Shown here piece after piece: positions 54,006 through 64,000 of a DNA stretch of 64,000 bases (within the stretch, counting starts at the first letter, position 1; each line of letters begins with the position of its first letter). The position numbers and the translations under genes are program-made. The notes below the pieces were generated by a model. That model was not told the origin of the DNA, made no database searches, and saw only the letters and a program-made list of their open reading frames with translations. Source of the stretch: Arctopsyche grandis (lineage: Eukaryota > Arthropoda > Insecta > Trichoptera > Hydropsychidae). The stretch spans positions 5,270,001-5,334,000 of the forward strand of contig NC_135360.1 of NCBI RefSeq assembly GCF_051622035.1, given 5' to 3'.

Positions 54006-54119
54006 CAAATCTCCAATGACTTCAAGCCAAAATCTGTGTCGAGCTTTACTTCAAGCCAAATTCGGTTCGGTGATTACTAGTCATGTGTAACAGGATAACC
54101 GGTCGCTCTAGATCGGTCA

Positions 54120-54265
54120 CACGTCATCACCCGTCACACTAAAACTGGTCACACGCAAAAATTGGTCAGGAGAAAACTGGTCACACCTAAAAATTGGTTA
54201 CGATAAAACTGGTCACACCTAGAAATTGGTCACGAGATAACTGGTCACACCCAAAAATTAGTCGC
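54120..54265. repeat. About 30-bp minisatellite
   Basis: Four to five units of AAACTGGTCACACCTAAAAA followed by TTGGTCACGA, with drift. The word GGTCAC also occurs in the MITE end next to it (TTCGGTGATTACTAGTCA near 54064), so the array may have grown from a MITE tip. Confidence 0.75.
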
Positions 54266-54534
54266 AAATACTTTTTATTTACGAAATTTTTATTATTATC
54301 GACTAGACATATGAGCTTTGCACGTTGATACGGACATAAGAGTCATAATACTCACACACACTAAAAAACGTTTCTTTACGATTTCGTGTGTCTCGTTTGA
54401 CTTTTGCGGTTCGTCAAAGCCGAACACCATCTAATATCTCGTCTATCATATCCAACTTTCCTAAAGAACACACACACACACAACGTGGGTTCAATATCAG
54501 ATTACAGTTTATCCATAAAGCTTTTTGCCGGGAT

Positions 54535-54715
54535 GGATTTCATTGGCGCCGTCCACACACACACGATATCAACATACGATATTTCCATATCCAGTTCCCA
54601 TATTGCAACCTGTGGTTGCTATTTAGGAACTGGATATGGAAATATCGTATGTAGATATCGTGTGTATGGACGGCGCATTGTATGCTGGTCTACAATGAAA
54701 TCCAGCACATTGCTG
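54535..54715. repeat. Palindromic MITE
   Basis: GGATTTCATTG..GGCGCCGTCC at the left faces GGACGGCGC..CAATGAAATCC at the right, with inner arms 'CATATCCAGTTCC' and 'GGAACTGGATATG'. A related, worn copy lies at about 58800-58900. Confidence 0.7.
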
Positions 54716-55450
54716 AATATACTCTTTATCACCACCCATCATCATGGGAGAAGGAGTACTTTTAAAATGCTCGCAAATTGTATCGATATAATCTTGTAAA
54801 GCATGTCGCGAATTGTCAAATATGTCTTCAATGATACTTCCTACCTAAAAACAAATAATCTCTTGATAATTATAAGATATTTTCACAAAAAAATTACAAT
54901 TTGTATTCATATGTACATATACAATTTGTATTCAATACTTCCAATCCATTCTCTCGAGTTGACAAAAGATTTTGTCTTATCTTCCAATCGAACTAAAACC
55001 CTCTGTATTTATTGCAATGTGGGGATTTCTAAATTGTAACAAGTTTTAATGTTTTGTTTAATCCAAGAACATATTGACTGCAAAGTTCTGTAGCCGCAAC
55101 CCCAACCCTAATATAATGTAAAAATAACAAAAACCGTTGATTGATGGTTTTTTAACATTTTGAATATTTAAATTAGTGAAAACCATTTTCCTGTTGTTTT
55201 AAGTATCTTAAAGCCGAGACGAATAGAAGAGGCCTTCAGCAGTGGATGGCGAATGGCTGTAAATAATGATATACACATGTGTTTTAATTTTTTAGATTTA
55301 AATATAGAATATATTATTCATTATAGATACATGTTTTTGTAAATTTAAGTTCCTTCTATTTTAATTTAACATAATTACACGATTGTTTTTATTACAATCT
55401 GCTGCAGGAAACTGCAGGACATATGATATGTATGTACATACATTGTACAT
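54716..55450. other. Spacer without recognisable feature
   Basis: AT-rich. Small ORFs only, none with family resemblance. Confidence 0.4.
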
Positions 55451-55454
55451 ATGT

Positions 55455-55568
55455 ATCGGTTGCGTGCGGTGAAATTCTCTTTCTTTTTGCACGGGCAGGA
55501 TACAAGAGGAACAGGCTGTTCCTCTTGTATCCTGCCCGTGCACCTTAAATTTTACCGCACGCCACTGA
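55455..55568. repeat. Short fold-back palindrome
   Basis: GCACGGGCAGGATACAAGAG faces CTCTTGTATCCTGCCCGTGC around a GGCTGTT centre, with outer GTGCGGTGAAATT and TTTTACCGCACGCC. It is a compact relative of the fold-back family (shared 'AGGATACAA.AGGAACAGGC'). Confidence 0.75.
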
Positions 55569-56144
55569 TATGTATGTATGATAGTTTTAACACCTTGAGT
55601 CTAAGAAGCCACGAAGTGACAGCAGCGATCTTATCACAAAATTTAGCGTCGCAGCCATTTAAAAGCCCTTGTTAGAAGCTTCTCATCAAGGGGCATATCT
55701 ATATGCTAAGGAAATAGCCGAGGGATTGTTAAAACAATGTGTATAGTAATAATTGCTAAATTTCCATTAGGCTCTGAAGCACGAAAGGAAATTCAGCACA
55801 TTCCGTTATTGAACGATGTATGAAATAGCGCAATCAAGATCTCAGTGATAATATTTTACAGTAAGTATGTTAAAATATGTTAAAACCAGTCCTCTAAAAG
55901 AAAGTATTCGACTGGACGAGTCAACTGATGTTGATGATTGCAGTCGGCTGTTGGTATTAATGCAATACATCAAGGAAAAATATTTGAATTTAAATTTAAA
56001 AAGTTAATTCACTTGTTTGTTTTCATTCGATTTCAGTCGAAGAAAAATGGTCGAACCGATTAATAAAATAAAAATTTCAGAGCCACTGACATTAACATAT
56101 TGATTATTTCTAATAAAAGTTGACAATACAAGAAAATTTCACGA

Positions 56145-57800
56145 TACAACCTAGACCTAGGTATCATCACGACTTGCGACCTAAAATGGTCCGCACATAT
56201 AAATCATATTGTCAACAAAACTTACTCATTTTTGTATGTTATAAAGCGGGTATTCAATTTTCTAAATTTAACTATTTTAACAAAAATATATAAAACTTTC
56301 ATCAGACCTAGACTTGAATATGCTTTTAACATATGGAATCCTCATTTTAAAAAGGATATTACATGTATTGAAAGGGTTTGTAGGCGGGGTAGGATGTGTT
56401 GACCGTATCCCAGCCTAACGAAACACTGTTGTGCTTGTTTTAATAAAGTTTTATTGTTTGCCTAAATATTGTACAAAGGTATTAGAATATGTGGGCAAAA
56501 GTATGTCGTTCAGCGGTCTCTGGATATGGTAGAGTGTCGCTGGCTCGGCATTCGGCTATGTTCAGCAAGTCTCTGGATGCGGCAGTGTGTTGCTGGCTCG
56601 TTGTTCGGCTATGTTCGGCAAGTCGCTGGATATGGTAGAGTGTCGCTGGCTCGGCGTTCGGCTATGTTCAGCAAGTCTCTGGATGCGGCAGTGTGTTTCT
56701 GGCTCGTTCGTTCGGCTATGTTCAGAAGGTCTCTGGATGCGGCAGTGTGTTGCTGGCTCGGCGTTCGGCTATGTTCAGAAGGTCTCTGGTCTGCTGCTAT
56801 GTGTCGACGCTTGCTGCTGTGGGTCGACTGGCGTTGTTTGGGTTGTACCTCCTTTTATAGTGTTTCTGGGTATCACGTGACCCGTGGTGGCTGTTGTTGA
56901 TGCGTAAGCGAGGAATGTGCTTTTGTCGATGGGGTAGAATTTTCTGGAATGATTGGTACCGTTCCACTCGATGTAGTTATTGGCTGCGGTGTGCTTCGAC
57001 CAGTTTGGTTCCACTCGACTTGTAGGGGTAGAACTTACTAGAAGGTTTCGGCACCGTTCCGCTTGAATTTAGTTTAATGACTGCAGGTGTGCTTCGACCG
57101 GTTTGTTTCCGCTCGACTGGTAGGGGAGGAGCTTTCTAGAAGGTTTTGGGAATGTATTCTGCGTCGCAGTAAATGTCTTGATGGTGACGAGATTCCCACA
57201 GGTTCAAAGGAGAATTTCAAAGATTCCTTCTGAACTCAAATCACTTACTTATAATGAAAGATTGAAAATAATGAATCTCACTACATTGGAGACGAGAAGA
57301 ACTAGAGGTGACTTAATCGAAGTCTATAAAATTCTTAATAATCACTATAATTGTCATATGTCTAATGTTATTTCATTCAACACAAACACTCACCTCAGAG
57401 GTCACTCGCTTAGACTCCAAAAAGATAAATCTAATAAATTGATCAGAGATACTTTCTTTTCTAACAGAGTGGTTTCAGTTTGGAATAGTCTTCCCAACGA
57501 TTTAGTAACCTCTATTAATATTAATATTTTTAAGAATAAACTTGATACTTTTTTTAAAACCAAAGGATTTTTGTGATTCTTCTTTCCCATAATCATATTT
57601 CTGTATTTTTATCTTTTTTGTTTATATATTTTTTTTCTTCTCTTATTTTATTTTATTTTAACATTGTTTTTTTTAATGTATTTTAATTTTTCTCATTTTT
57701 TTATTGCATATATGTATAATTTGTAAAATATGTGTATTCAAACCCCTTGGGCCTATCGGCTTTGCCGCCTCCCCCAAGTATATCAAATAAATTAAATAAA
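56145..57800 (+). pseudogene. CR1/Jockey-group LINE, 3' part, split by an LTR
   Basis: 56145-56378 reads 'LGIITTCDLKWSAHINHIVNKTY' and 'IRPRLEYAFNIWNPHFKKDI'. After the insert it resumes 'VQRRISKIPSELKSLTYNERL' and 'LETRRTRGDLIEVYKILNNHY', ending KTKGFL stop at 57576. This is the C-terminal part of a CR1-like ORF2. The reading frame is intact across the insertion point when the LTR and one GGTT are removed. Confidence 0.85.
56379..57200 (+). mobile_element. LTR-like element (822 bp) with internal minisatellite
   Basis: TGTAGGCGGGGTAGG ... GATTCCCACA, flanked by GGTT on both sides (4-bp duplication). AATAAAG occurs near 56440. At 56510-56790 there are about five imperfect units of 50-60 bp holding 'TGCTGGCTCG..GTTCGGCTATGTTCAG'. 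No gag-pol region, so a solo LTR or a small non-autonomous LTR element. Confidence 0.75.
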
Positions 57801-58035
57801 AACAATAAAAACAATAAAAACCATGATATAACAGGATAAAATGTAAAAGTATTTGAGAAACCTTAAAAATCATTTGAAACCGTTGGAATGTAGCAAATTG
57901 CAAAAACATATATGTATGTTGGTTACTAATTCACGCTGTTTCTTTGAAATTCCTCTACATTTTTAAATAAAAGTTATAATCATGAAAAATTTGAGAGTCG
58001 GTGATTAAAATTATTCAGTAAATATCACGTAATGC

Positions 58036-58720
58036 AGCGGTTTCCAAACTTTATGCTACTATGCCTCCCTAAAAAAAATTTTTTTTTCCGCGCCTCCCTA
58101 CCTTTTATCTTTTAATAGATATAATAATATAGACACGTTTTAAATAATAAACCTTTATTTAAAAAAAAATACTGCACACTACAATAGACAATAATAAAAA
58201 GGTTTTGCTATAACATAAATTTATACGAACACGTATATTTATTTTTATATTTAATTACTAATTAAGCTACATCTAACACATCAAAATTTAATGCGAATGA
58301 TGTTGTTGTTTATTGGCACAAAGTTAACCTGGCTCGATATTTGGTTTTCATTGCAGCTAGTGTGGAAAAGCCCGTTTCGCATAAATAAGACGTTACAAAT
58401 GGTAGAAGCACTTGCATTGCTTTGCAATACAAAGATTCATACTCTCCACTAAGATTCATCCAAAATTTAATTATGGTTTCATTTTGAAACATTTGTTTTA
58501 GTGAGCTATCGCATGATAATTCTATCAATTTTTCTTTTTCGGTGGTTGTCAGCTCGAATTCGTCTTCTTCATTGTAGTTAAATGGATTCTGTATCCACAA
58601 AAACTTTGAGAAATCAAAGTGTTTGAAATAATTGGAAAAATGCAGCACTAAACCATCCAAGTGGTCAATAAAAAGATTTTTACTTGCTTCAATATTTTAA
58701 TGAAAGTTTTTAATGAAAGC
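58036..58720 (-). pseudogene. hAT transposase remnant (ZBED5/FAM200-like)
   Basis: The minus-strand frame 58660-58310 reads 'WIQNPF', 'EKLIELSCDSSLKQMF', 'FWMNLSGEYESL', 'QVLLPFVTSYLCETGFSTLA' and 'MKTKYRARL', the C-terminal region of Buster-type hAT transposases and their domesticated ZBED5/FAM200 relatives. A likely end 'CAGCGGTTTCCAAACTTTAT' lies at about 58035. The N-terminal part is missing. Confidence 0.85.
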
Positions 58721-58919
58721 TTTTACTTGTCTTTTTGAACAAGTGGGTGTATTTGTGATCCCTGCATTGATCCCTGCATTCGTAAACAAGTGATTACTAC
58801 CAGTTCCTAAATAGCAACTACAGGTTGCAATATGGGAACTGGATATGGAAAATTCAAGAATATCGGGTGTAGATATCGGTAGTGTGGACGTAGCCAATGA
58901 AGAACCAATATATTTTTAC

Positions 58920-59123
58920 GGTAATTGGACTATTCGTCACATTGGGGTGGTCACAAAGACAATTTTTGCCATGAAAATCGCGAATACACAATATTTGGCA
59001 CTCAAGTTCTCGTTACTATGATAGTTATCGTTAGTATGATGGACTTTTCGGCTGCCAGATGTTCCGTTATAGAGATGTTAGTGACTTTGTGACGAGTAAT
59101 TTGTGACCAGTAATCACCGAACC
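58920..59123 (+). mobile_element. 204-bp MITE in the zinc-finger gene 3 promoter region
   Basis: Exact 8-bp duplication ATTTTTAC on both sides. The empty site is seen upstream of genes 1 and 2 ('ATATTTTTACATTTAGGGTA'). The insertion lies about 135 bp upstream of the gene 3 start codon. Confidence 0.9.
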
Positions 59124-59256
59124 ATTTTTACATTTAGGGTACATAGCGGTAAACTGTTAAATTTAGACCAAATCTCGACGACTATTTTTTGACAGTTGTG
59201 TTATAAATTGACGTTTGCATTTAACTTGTTCCAACTAGCGAATAATTATCTGAATT

Positions 59257-60623
59257 ATGGAATGTAGACTTTGTCTCTGTTCTGCTCCAGTCGAGTCCTC
59301 CGTCTCCATCCACGACTATCCTCATCCACTAGTTCAACGCATTTTGGCCTGCTGTCAGCTACAAGTCGGTTACAAATATATACTTTTAACAATTCAATCG
59401 TTAACACAACAAACTCATTACCATTATTTATTTTATAGGTTAAAGATGATTTGTTGCCAGATACGATGTGCCTTTTATGTAAAAACAATTTAGGATTGTT
59501 AAGCAATTTTAGAAACATGTGTATTCAGAGTGAAGAAACACAGAAACTAAGGCTGGCCAAGATTTTAGATATCAAAAATGAAGAAATTATTTTGGATGAT
59601 TTAATCTGGGAAGATGATATTTGTATTAATTCAACATCAAATGTCTGTCAACCGGCCGTTGACAATGAAATCAATGAATCAGAGTCGAGCAATTCTGGAA
59701 AAGAATTTTTGCAACGAGATTATTCAAAGCAAAACGCCTTATTAATAGAAAATAAAAATGTCAGTGAAAATCGCAATTTAACACGTAAGTCGTAACAAAT
59801 GTATGCTTATAGTTTATTGTATAATCGTCGTTTTATTTTGCAGATATCTGAAGGAAAATTCACACGAGAAAACCCACACAAATGTGCAACTTGTTCTAAA
59901 TTGTTCACTACTAAAACTACCCTCGAGGAGCATGTGAATTGTCACAGGGGAGTAAAACCGTATCGATGTGAAGTTTGTTTGATTGCATTTACGCATAGAT
60001 CGACCTTAAGTAGACATGTTTTAACTCATACCAAGGAGAAACGATTCAAATGTGAATTGTGTCCTAATTTTTTTACCTCCAAAGCTATCCTTGTGGAGCA
60101 TATGAATTCTCACAAAGGGATAAAACCATACCGATGTAAAGTTTGTTTGTTTTCTACTACTCATAGGTCTACCTTAAGTAAACATGTACAAACTCACACT
60201 AAGGAGAAACCATTCAAATGCGACATCTGTCCAAAGTCGTTCACTTTGAAGAATAGCCTAGTGGTTCATTTGAAATCTCACAATGGTTTAAAACCGTACC
60301 ATTGCGAAGTTTGTCTGATTTCATTCACTTGTAAGTGTAGCCTCAAGCGACACTTAAAATCTCACACCGGGGAGAGACTGTTCAAATGCAATGTTTGTTC
60401 TAAATCGTTCGCTCAGAAACACAACCTAGTGGTTCATATGAACTCTCACACTGGGGAGAAACCGCACAAGTGCGAAATGTGTTCTAAATTGTTCACTAAA
60501 AAAGCTATCCTCATGGATCATATGAATTCTCACAAAGAGATAAAACCATATCGATGTGAAGTTTGTTTGATTTCATTCTCTTATAAGCATAACCTCAAGC
60601 GACATGTACAATCGGTACACTGA
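59257..60623 (+). CDS. ZAD C2H2 zinc-finger protein, gene 3
   Basis: Exons 59257-59364, 59439-59759 and 59844-60623, all phase 0, 402 aa plus TGA. ZAD domain from MECRLCLC and 'LLPDTMCLLCKNN'; acidic linker 'EEIILDDLIWEDDI'; nine C2H2 fingers, ending 'HNLKRHVQSVH'. Intron 2 (GTCAGT...TTTTGCAG, 84 bp) is required because the unspliced frame stops at TAA in 'CGTAAGTCGTAA'. The alternative GTAAGT donor inside it would break the frame. A likely sequence-specific nuclear regulator. It has fewer fingers than gene 1, as is common after unequal exchange. Confidence 0.9.
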
Positions 60624-61104
60624 GCAAAAATTGTGTTACATTGAAATATCAAATAGAAAGTATCACCACAAGTGTTTCTTCTCCAGAAAAATCTGAAATC
60701 GGGATTTTTCATCTCTCGAGAAATTCGCAGATGTACAAATTCACATGCATGTGAACACTTTTCAGTTCGTTTTTTTGGTCACTTTATACATGTAATTATT
60801 TTTATTTTTATTTTATTTCATTCAAAAATTAATCGCCATAAGTAATCAATGGTCCATCATTTATAATGTGAATTGTCTCACATAATTGGAGATTGTTTTA
60901 AGTTCATGTGCAACTTTGAATGAAATTAAAATAAATTTTACAACCCAAGTAATTGTGATTACTTTTTCCTATTTTATTTTATTAACCTATCCAGAGCACA
61001 CATGGTAAGAAAATGATAAGGAAAGGTGTGTATTAAATATATTTAGTCTCCCTGAACTTTTAGTCTTTTCGATTCTATAATACAGATTGCCAAATTTAGC
61101 TTTC
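60624..61104. other. 3' flank of zinc-finger gene 3
   Basis: Part of the duplicated block (60820-60990 matches 52220-52400). No other gene. Confidence 0.5.
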
Positions 61105-61121
61105 GTTTTTTAAGCGGGAGG

Positions 61122-61547
61122 TATGTTGACTAATGTCCCGACCTAAAGAAAGACATCTGTGTTTGGAAGAAGTTTATTTATTGTTCAGTGGATACAAGTA
61201 TTATTGTATATATACGGCGATGGGGATAGTTGCTCGACTTCGGAGGAGTAGGTAGGCTGTACTCCTGGAGCTCACTGGCGTCTGGGGCTGATGCGATAGT
61301 TTATATATTGGTTGAGTGATGTCCTCGTGCTTTCGGGAATTCCCAGGAGCTCCAGGCTATTCTTTGTGTAGCTGTGCCTCGTGGTTTCTTGATACGTAGC
61401 TGTATACCAGGATCATCCTCTCGGGGGTTCCTGTGGCCTCGAGGTTGTTTATCCGAAGCAAGTCAAATGTGTCTGCAATTTATGTGAATGGAAATATTTC
61501 GGGAAACAACCAAAAAAAATTATTTCTTACATCCTGTTCTTAACAGT
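61122..61547 (+). mobile_element. Possible LTR fragment
   Basis: Begins TGTTGACTAATGTCCCGACC, and holds 'GAAGAAGTTTATTTATTG' and GC-richer promoter-like sequence. It resembles the start of the LTR at 56379 in layout (TGTTGAC..TCCC..CC..). The right limit and target duplication are not clear. Confidence 0.35.
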
Positions 61548-61607
61548 GGCTCTCAACATTCTTAAAATTATTCGTAATCTGAAAAATATATCCTTAAAAT
61601 CAGTCTC

Positions 61608-61986
61608 CGTGACGCGACAGAATGTTAAATTACAGAAAACGCAAATATCGGAAGGCAAAGATCGAAAATCGAAAGATCTTAAGTCGAAAGATCAAAAAAA
61701 AATGGTGCATGGTAAACGGTACATACTCACTTAATTTGCGCGAGCAGGATACAAGAGGAACAGGCTTTTCCTCCCGTATTAATGTGCGCGCGCAGAATAC
61801 GGGAGGAAAAGCATGTTCCTCTTGTTTCTGTTGTATCCTGCTCGCGCAAATTAAGTGAGTATGTACCGTTTACCATGCACCATTTTTTTTTTTTGATTTT
61901 TCGACTTAAGATTTTTCGATTTACAATCTTTGCCTTCCGATATTTGTGTTTTCTGTAATTTAACATTCTGTCTCGTCACGTAGACC
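61608..61986. mobile_element. Fold-back element, full palindrome
   Basis: Same as 48119-48505: CGTGACGCGACAGAATGTTA ... TAACATTCTGTCTCGTCACG, arms of about 185 bp. Confidence 0.85.
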
Positions 61987-62269
61987 CCCTTAAAATATAT
62001 ATTTTGATTTAGATATTTTATTTTATGTCCGGACATTTCACTGTATTCGTTTTATTGTGCGACCTGTTTACTATGAGGATATTTTAGCTCGCGCCCTTTT
62101 CACCGTGGGAATCTTTGTCATATCGGAGCAGTCACTCTGAACGGTAGGGTTCTAAACTTTTATTTATACCAAGACAAAGTTCTCCTGTCGGCCACGATGT
62201 TCGTAACAGAAAAAATAATCGAGTTTCAAAACACAAAGATTTTTTTTGTATTTCTACTTCAACCGAAAG

Positions 62270-62505
62270 TGGTACAAGGAATGGACAAGGAAGATGCTTA
62301 AATGCTCACGCTGGTGCAACTTCGGGCATTCTATAAAATACTGCAAAGAGGAAAAACCAAATTGTTCTCACTGTGCTTCTTCTGGTCACCTAGTTACAAA
62401 TTGTCCATCAACGTTGAACCCGCCCAAGTGTTACAATTGTGCATTAATTAACAAACCTAGCAATTATATGACAAGAATCAACCAGTGCCCAGTGGTGTCA
62501 CCCTA
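62270..62505 (+). pseudogene. CCHC zinc-knuckle fragment of a LINE ORF1 (gag-like)
   Basis: Reads 'CSRWCNFGHSIKYC', 'CSHCASSGHLVTNC' and 'PPKCYNC', two full and one started zinc knuckle with the spacing of Jockey/I-type ORF1 proteins. Open only briefly; no RT beside it. Confidence 0.75.
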
Positions 62506-62554
62506 ATGGTTTCCATGGGTTTCCGGAAACTTTCGATTTTTAACAACCTGTTTA

Positions 62555-63379
62555 AGGTCTGTTCATACTTAACAGCACTGCACGGCTTCAGCACTGCACG
62601 ACTCCGTTTCAAATATGTCATTTTATTACATTTCTATTCATATCTACCTACACGTCGCGGTCACGTCACGTTTACAGCAATTTGGCCGAGTGCAAGGCAA
62701 AATCGGCTTACTTATACATTAGAGGCCATGACGATACGGCGCAATATTGCTTACGTCGTATTGTCGAGTACTTGCAATATGAATGCATACACGTGCATTC
62801 GTAGCTACGCGTCAGAATACAAGTCAGCAAAAACGTTTCGGCGTTTATCGAACGAAAAATGATGTATAATCGCATTGTTGTTGGAAGAAGAAGCTCAAGA
62901 AGGCAATAAAAAAGCACGGAGGCGTTTTGATGTGCATCCCATGTTAAAAAATAGAAAAACTGAAGGAGAGTTTTGGACACTGTATAAGGAGCTTGTGGAT
63001 GATGGACAAATTTTTTTTAAATATTTCCGTAAAAAATTTAATTATTTTTTTTAAATATTTGCGCCAAAACCATGTCGAAAGATTGAACAGCTGTCAACTG
63101 TCACTATCGATAATTATTGGTCCGAAACAGCAAAGCGGCAGACTCATGGCACGTAATTCGCTTGTATATTTCCACGATGGCCAAAAAAACGGATACGATA
63201 CGTTGACGGATGTTGCTGTAAGGTATGAACAGGAAATGTCGGGTACTGCTGTAAGCCTGCCGTGGCGTAAACGTGACGGTTGGTATGAATATACCCATAC
63301 AAAATGTACCAAAGAATACTTTTAGTACGGCCGGATACCTGCTGAAGTCGGTACGTGCTGACTAGGTATGAACAGACCT
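62555..63379 (+). mobile_element. PIF/Harbinger-like element with transposase remnant
   Basis: Ends AGGTCTGTTCATAC and GTATGAACAGACCT. Near 62885-63030 a frame reads 'KKARRRFDVHPMLKNR' and 'EFWTLYKELVDDGQIFFKYFR', matching the start of Harbinger transposases (RxxWVHP...EF..L...L..D...F..YFRM). Only the start remains. Shares tips and the 'GTACCAAAGAATAC' block with the MITE at 8874-9070. Confidence 0.8.
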
Positions 63380-63914
63380 TAAACCTGTCGTCAGAATTCT
63401 AAAAATTCATATATTTTTTGTCAAAAATTATTCAAATCTTGAAAATTGCTTTCGACGGTTACAACTTTGAAAAGGTCGCAGTCGATTACTTAGCAGATAA
63501 AGAGAAAATACTTTTTTCCGTTATGCACAAGCAAAATTAACTGTTAACAGTTAAATGTGTAGCGAAGAAAAATACTTACATACAAGGTCTCTTTCGAAAT
63601 TATATATGGATTCGCCGCTGTACATACTATGTACATGACTAAAAACAAAGCATGGATACAATAACGTGGAAAAATAAAATAAAACAAAGACATGTCAGGA
63701 AAACTGTGATTATTTAAAATAATTCAAGTTGGAAAAATATACATATGTACATATATTATATTTAATACAAAAACAAATATAAACAAGAATTTAATTTAAA
63801 AATGAAAACATTTAAAAAGCAAAAGAAAATTATTATTGCTTTAAGTCCCAAATACATATATCTAGCAAAGCTGTCTTTCCAATTTCCAAAGTAAAAAGCT
63901 TAAATTTAAATATA
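63380..63914. other. AT-rich spacer
   Basis: No gene or bounded repeat seen. Confidence 0.4.
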
Positions 63915-64000
63915 TACACTACCGTCCATATGTTTAAGACCAAACCTATAACTTGTTTTCTCATGTCCATAAAATTAATTTAGCGTGAAATAGTTCAAAT
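63915..64000 (+). mobile_element. Tc1/mariner-type terminal repeat, cut by window end
   Basis: TACACTACCGTCCATATGTT then 'TAAGACCA' resembles Tc1-family ends (CACTGCCGTCCAAAAGTTTG-like). The body lies beyond the window. Confidence 0.55.

Larger units (their letters stand above)
56040..58035 (+). other. Duplicated 3' flank of the zinc-finger genes, split by a LINE
   Basis: Outer parts 56060-56157 and about 57800-58035 match 44600-44910 downstream of zinc-finger gene 1 ('CAGAGCCACTGACATTAACA', 'CAGTAAATATCAC'). The LINE below sits between 'CACGATACAA' and 'TAAAAACC'. This is the relic of another duplicated block; no fingers accompany it. Confidence 0.75.

Overview
This window is nuclear DNA from an insect. 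The evidence is spliceosomal introns of about 70-90 bp and of kilobases, an ecdysis-triggering-hormone precursor, ZAD-type (zf-AD) C2H2 zinc-finger genes, AT-rich spacers with many 'TACATATGTA'-like words, and a very dense load of insect-type transposons (RTE, Jockey/CR1, hAT, pogo, PIF/Harbinger, Tc1, piggyBac-like MITEs and tRNA-derived SINEs). I cannot fix the order. The ETH peptides (FFLK..KSVPRx) resemble dipteran ones, but a short (CCTAA)n tract and the SINE types do not settle it.

Layout, left to right. 1-4810 (+): last six exons of a C-Maf-inducing protein (CMIP) homologue, with a 3.6-kb last large intron full of nested transposons. 5-12 kb: MITEs, fold-back elements and two RTE LINE remnants. 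12488-14677 (-): complete ecdysis-triggering-hormone precursor gene (three coding exons). 15-18 kb: SINEs, a displaced zinc-finger gene fragment and LINE debris. 19339-25561 (-): three-exon gene for an RGG/SR-rich mRNA-export adaptor of the UIF/FYTTD1 type; both introns carry transposons. 27644-29337 (+): complete TEX261/SVP26 homologue. 31401-33932 and 36043-38749 (-): two tandem aldo-keto reductase genes with identical six-exon structure. 39.9-41.2 kb: Tc1 deletion derivative and hairpin repeats. 42315-60623 (+): a cluster of three related ZAD-C2H2 zinc-finger genes. The first and third look intact. The middle one is a probable pseudogene whose first intron was invaded by a 3.6-kb pogo-like element that itself holds a CACTG-end element with a SINE inside, a fold-back palindrome, a hAT element and two copies of a 204-bp MITE. 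A two-exon kelch-repeat fragment lies between the first and second zinc-finger genes. 61-64 kb: more transposon material (fold-back, CCHC gag fragment, PIF/Harbinger element, Tc1-type end).

The most notable structure links two genes. A TIR element in the CMIP intron (2181-3789) has a relative in intron 1 of the UIF-like gene (23352-24991). That relative carries three tandem copies of CMIP flanking DNA, including the CMIP splice acceptor and the first about 18 nt of the next exon, in the sense direction of the UIF-like gene. Other points are an ETH peptide ending in PRA, a duplicated in-frame 78-nt intron-like segment in the first zinc-finger gene, and SINE copies that act as markers for segmental duplications across the window. 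All exon boundaries were worked out by hand from splice signals, reading phase and remembered family sequence; no alignment was run.
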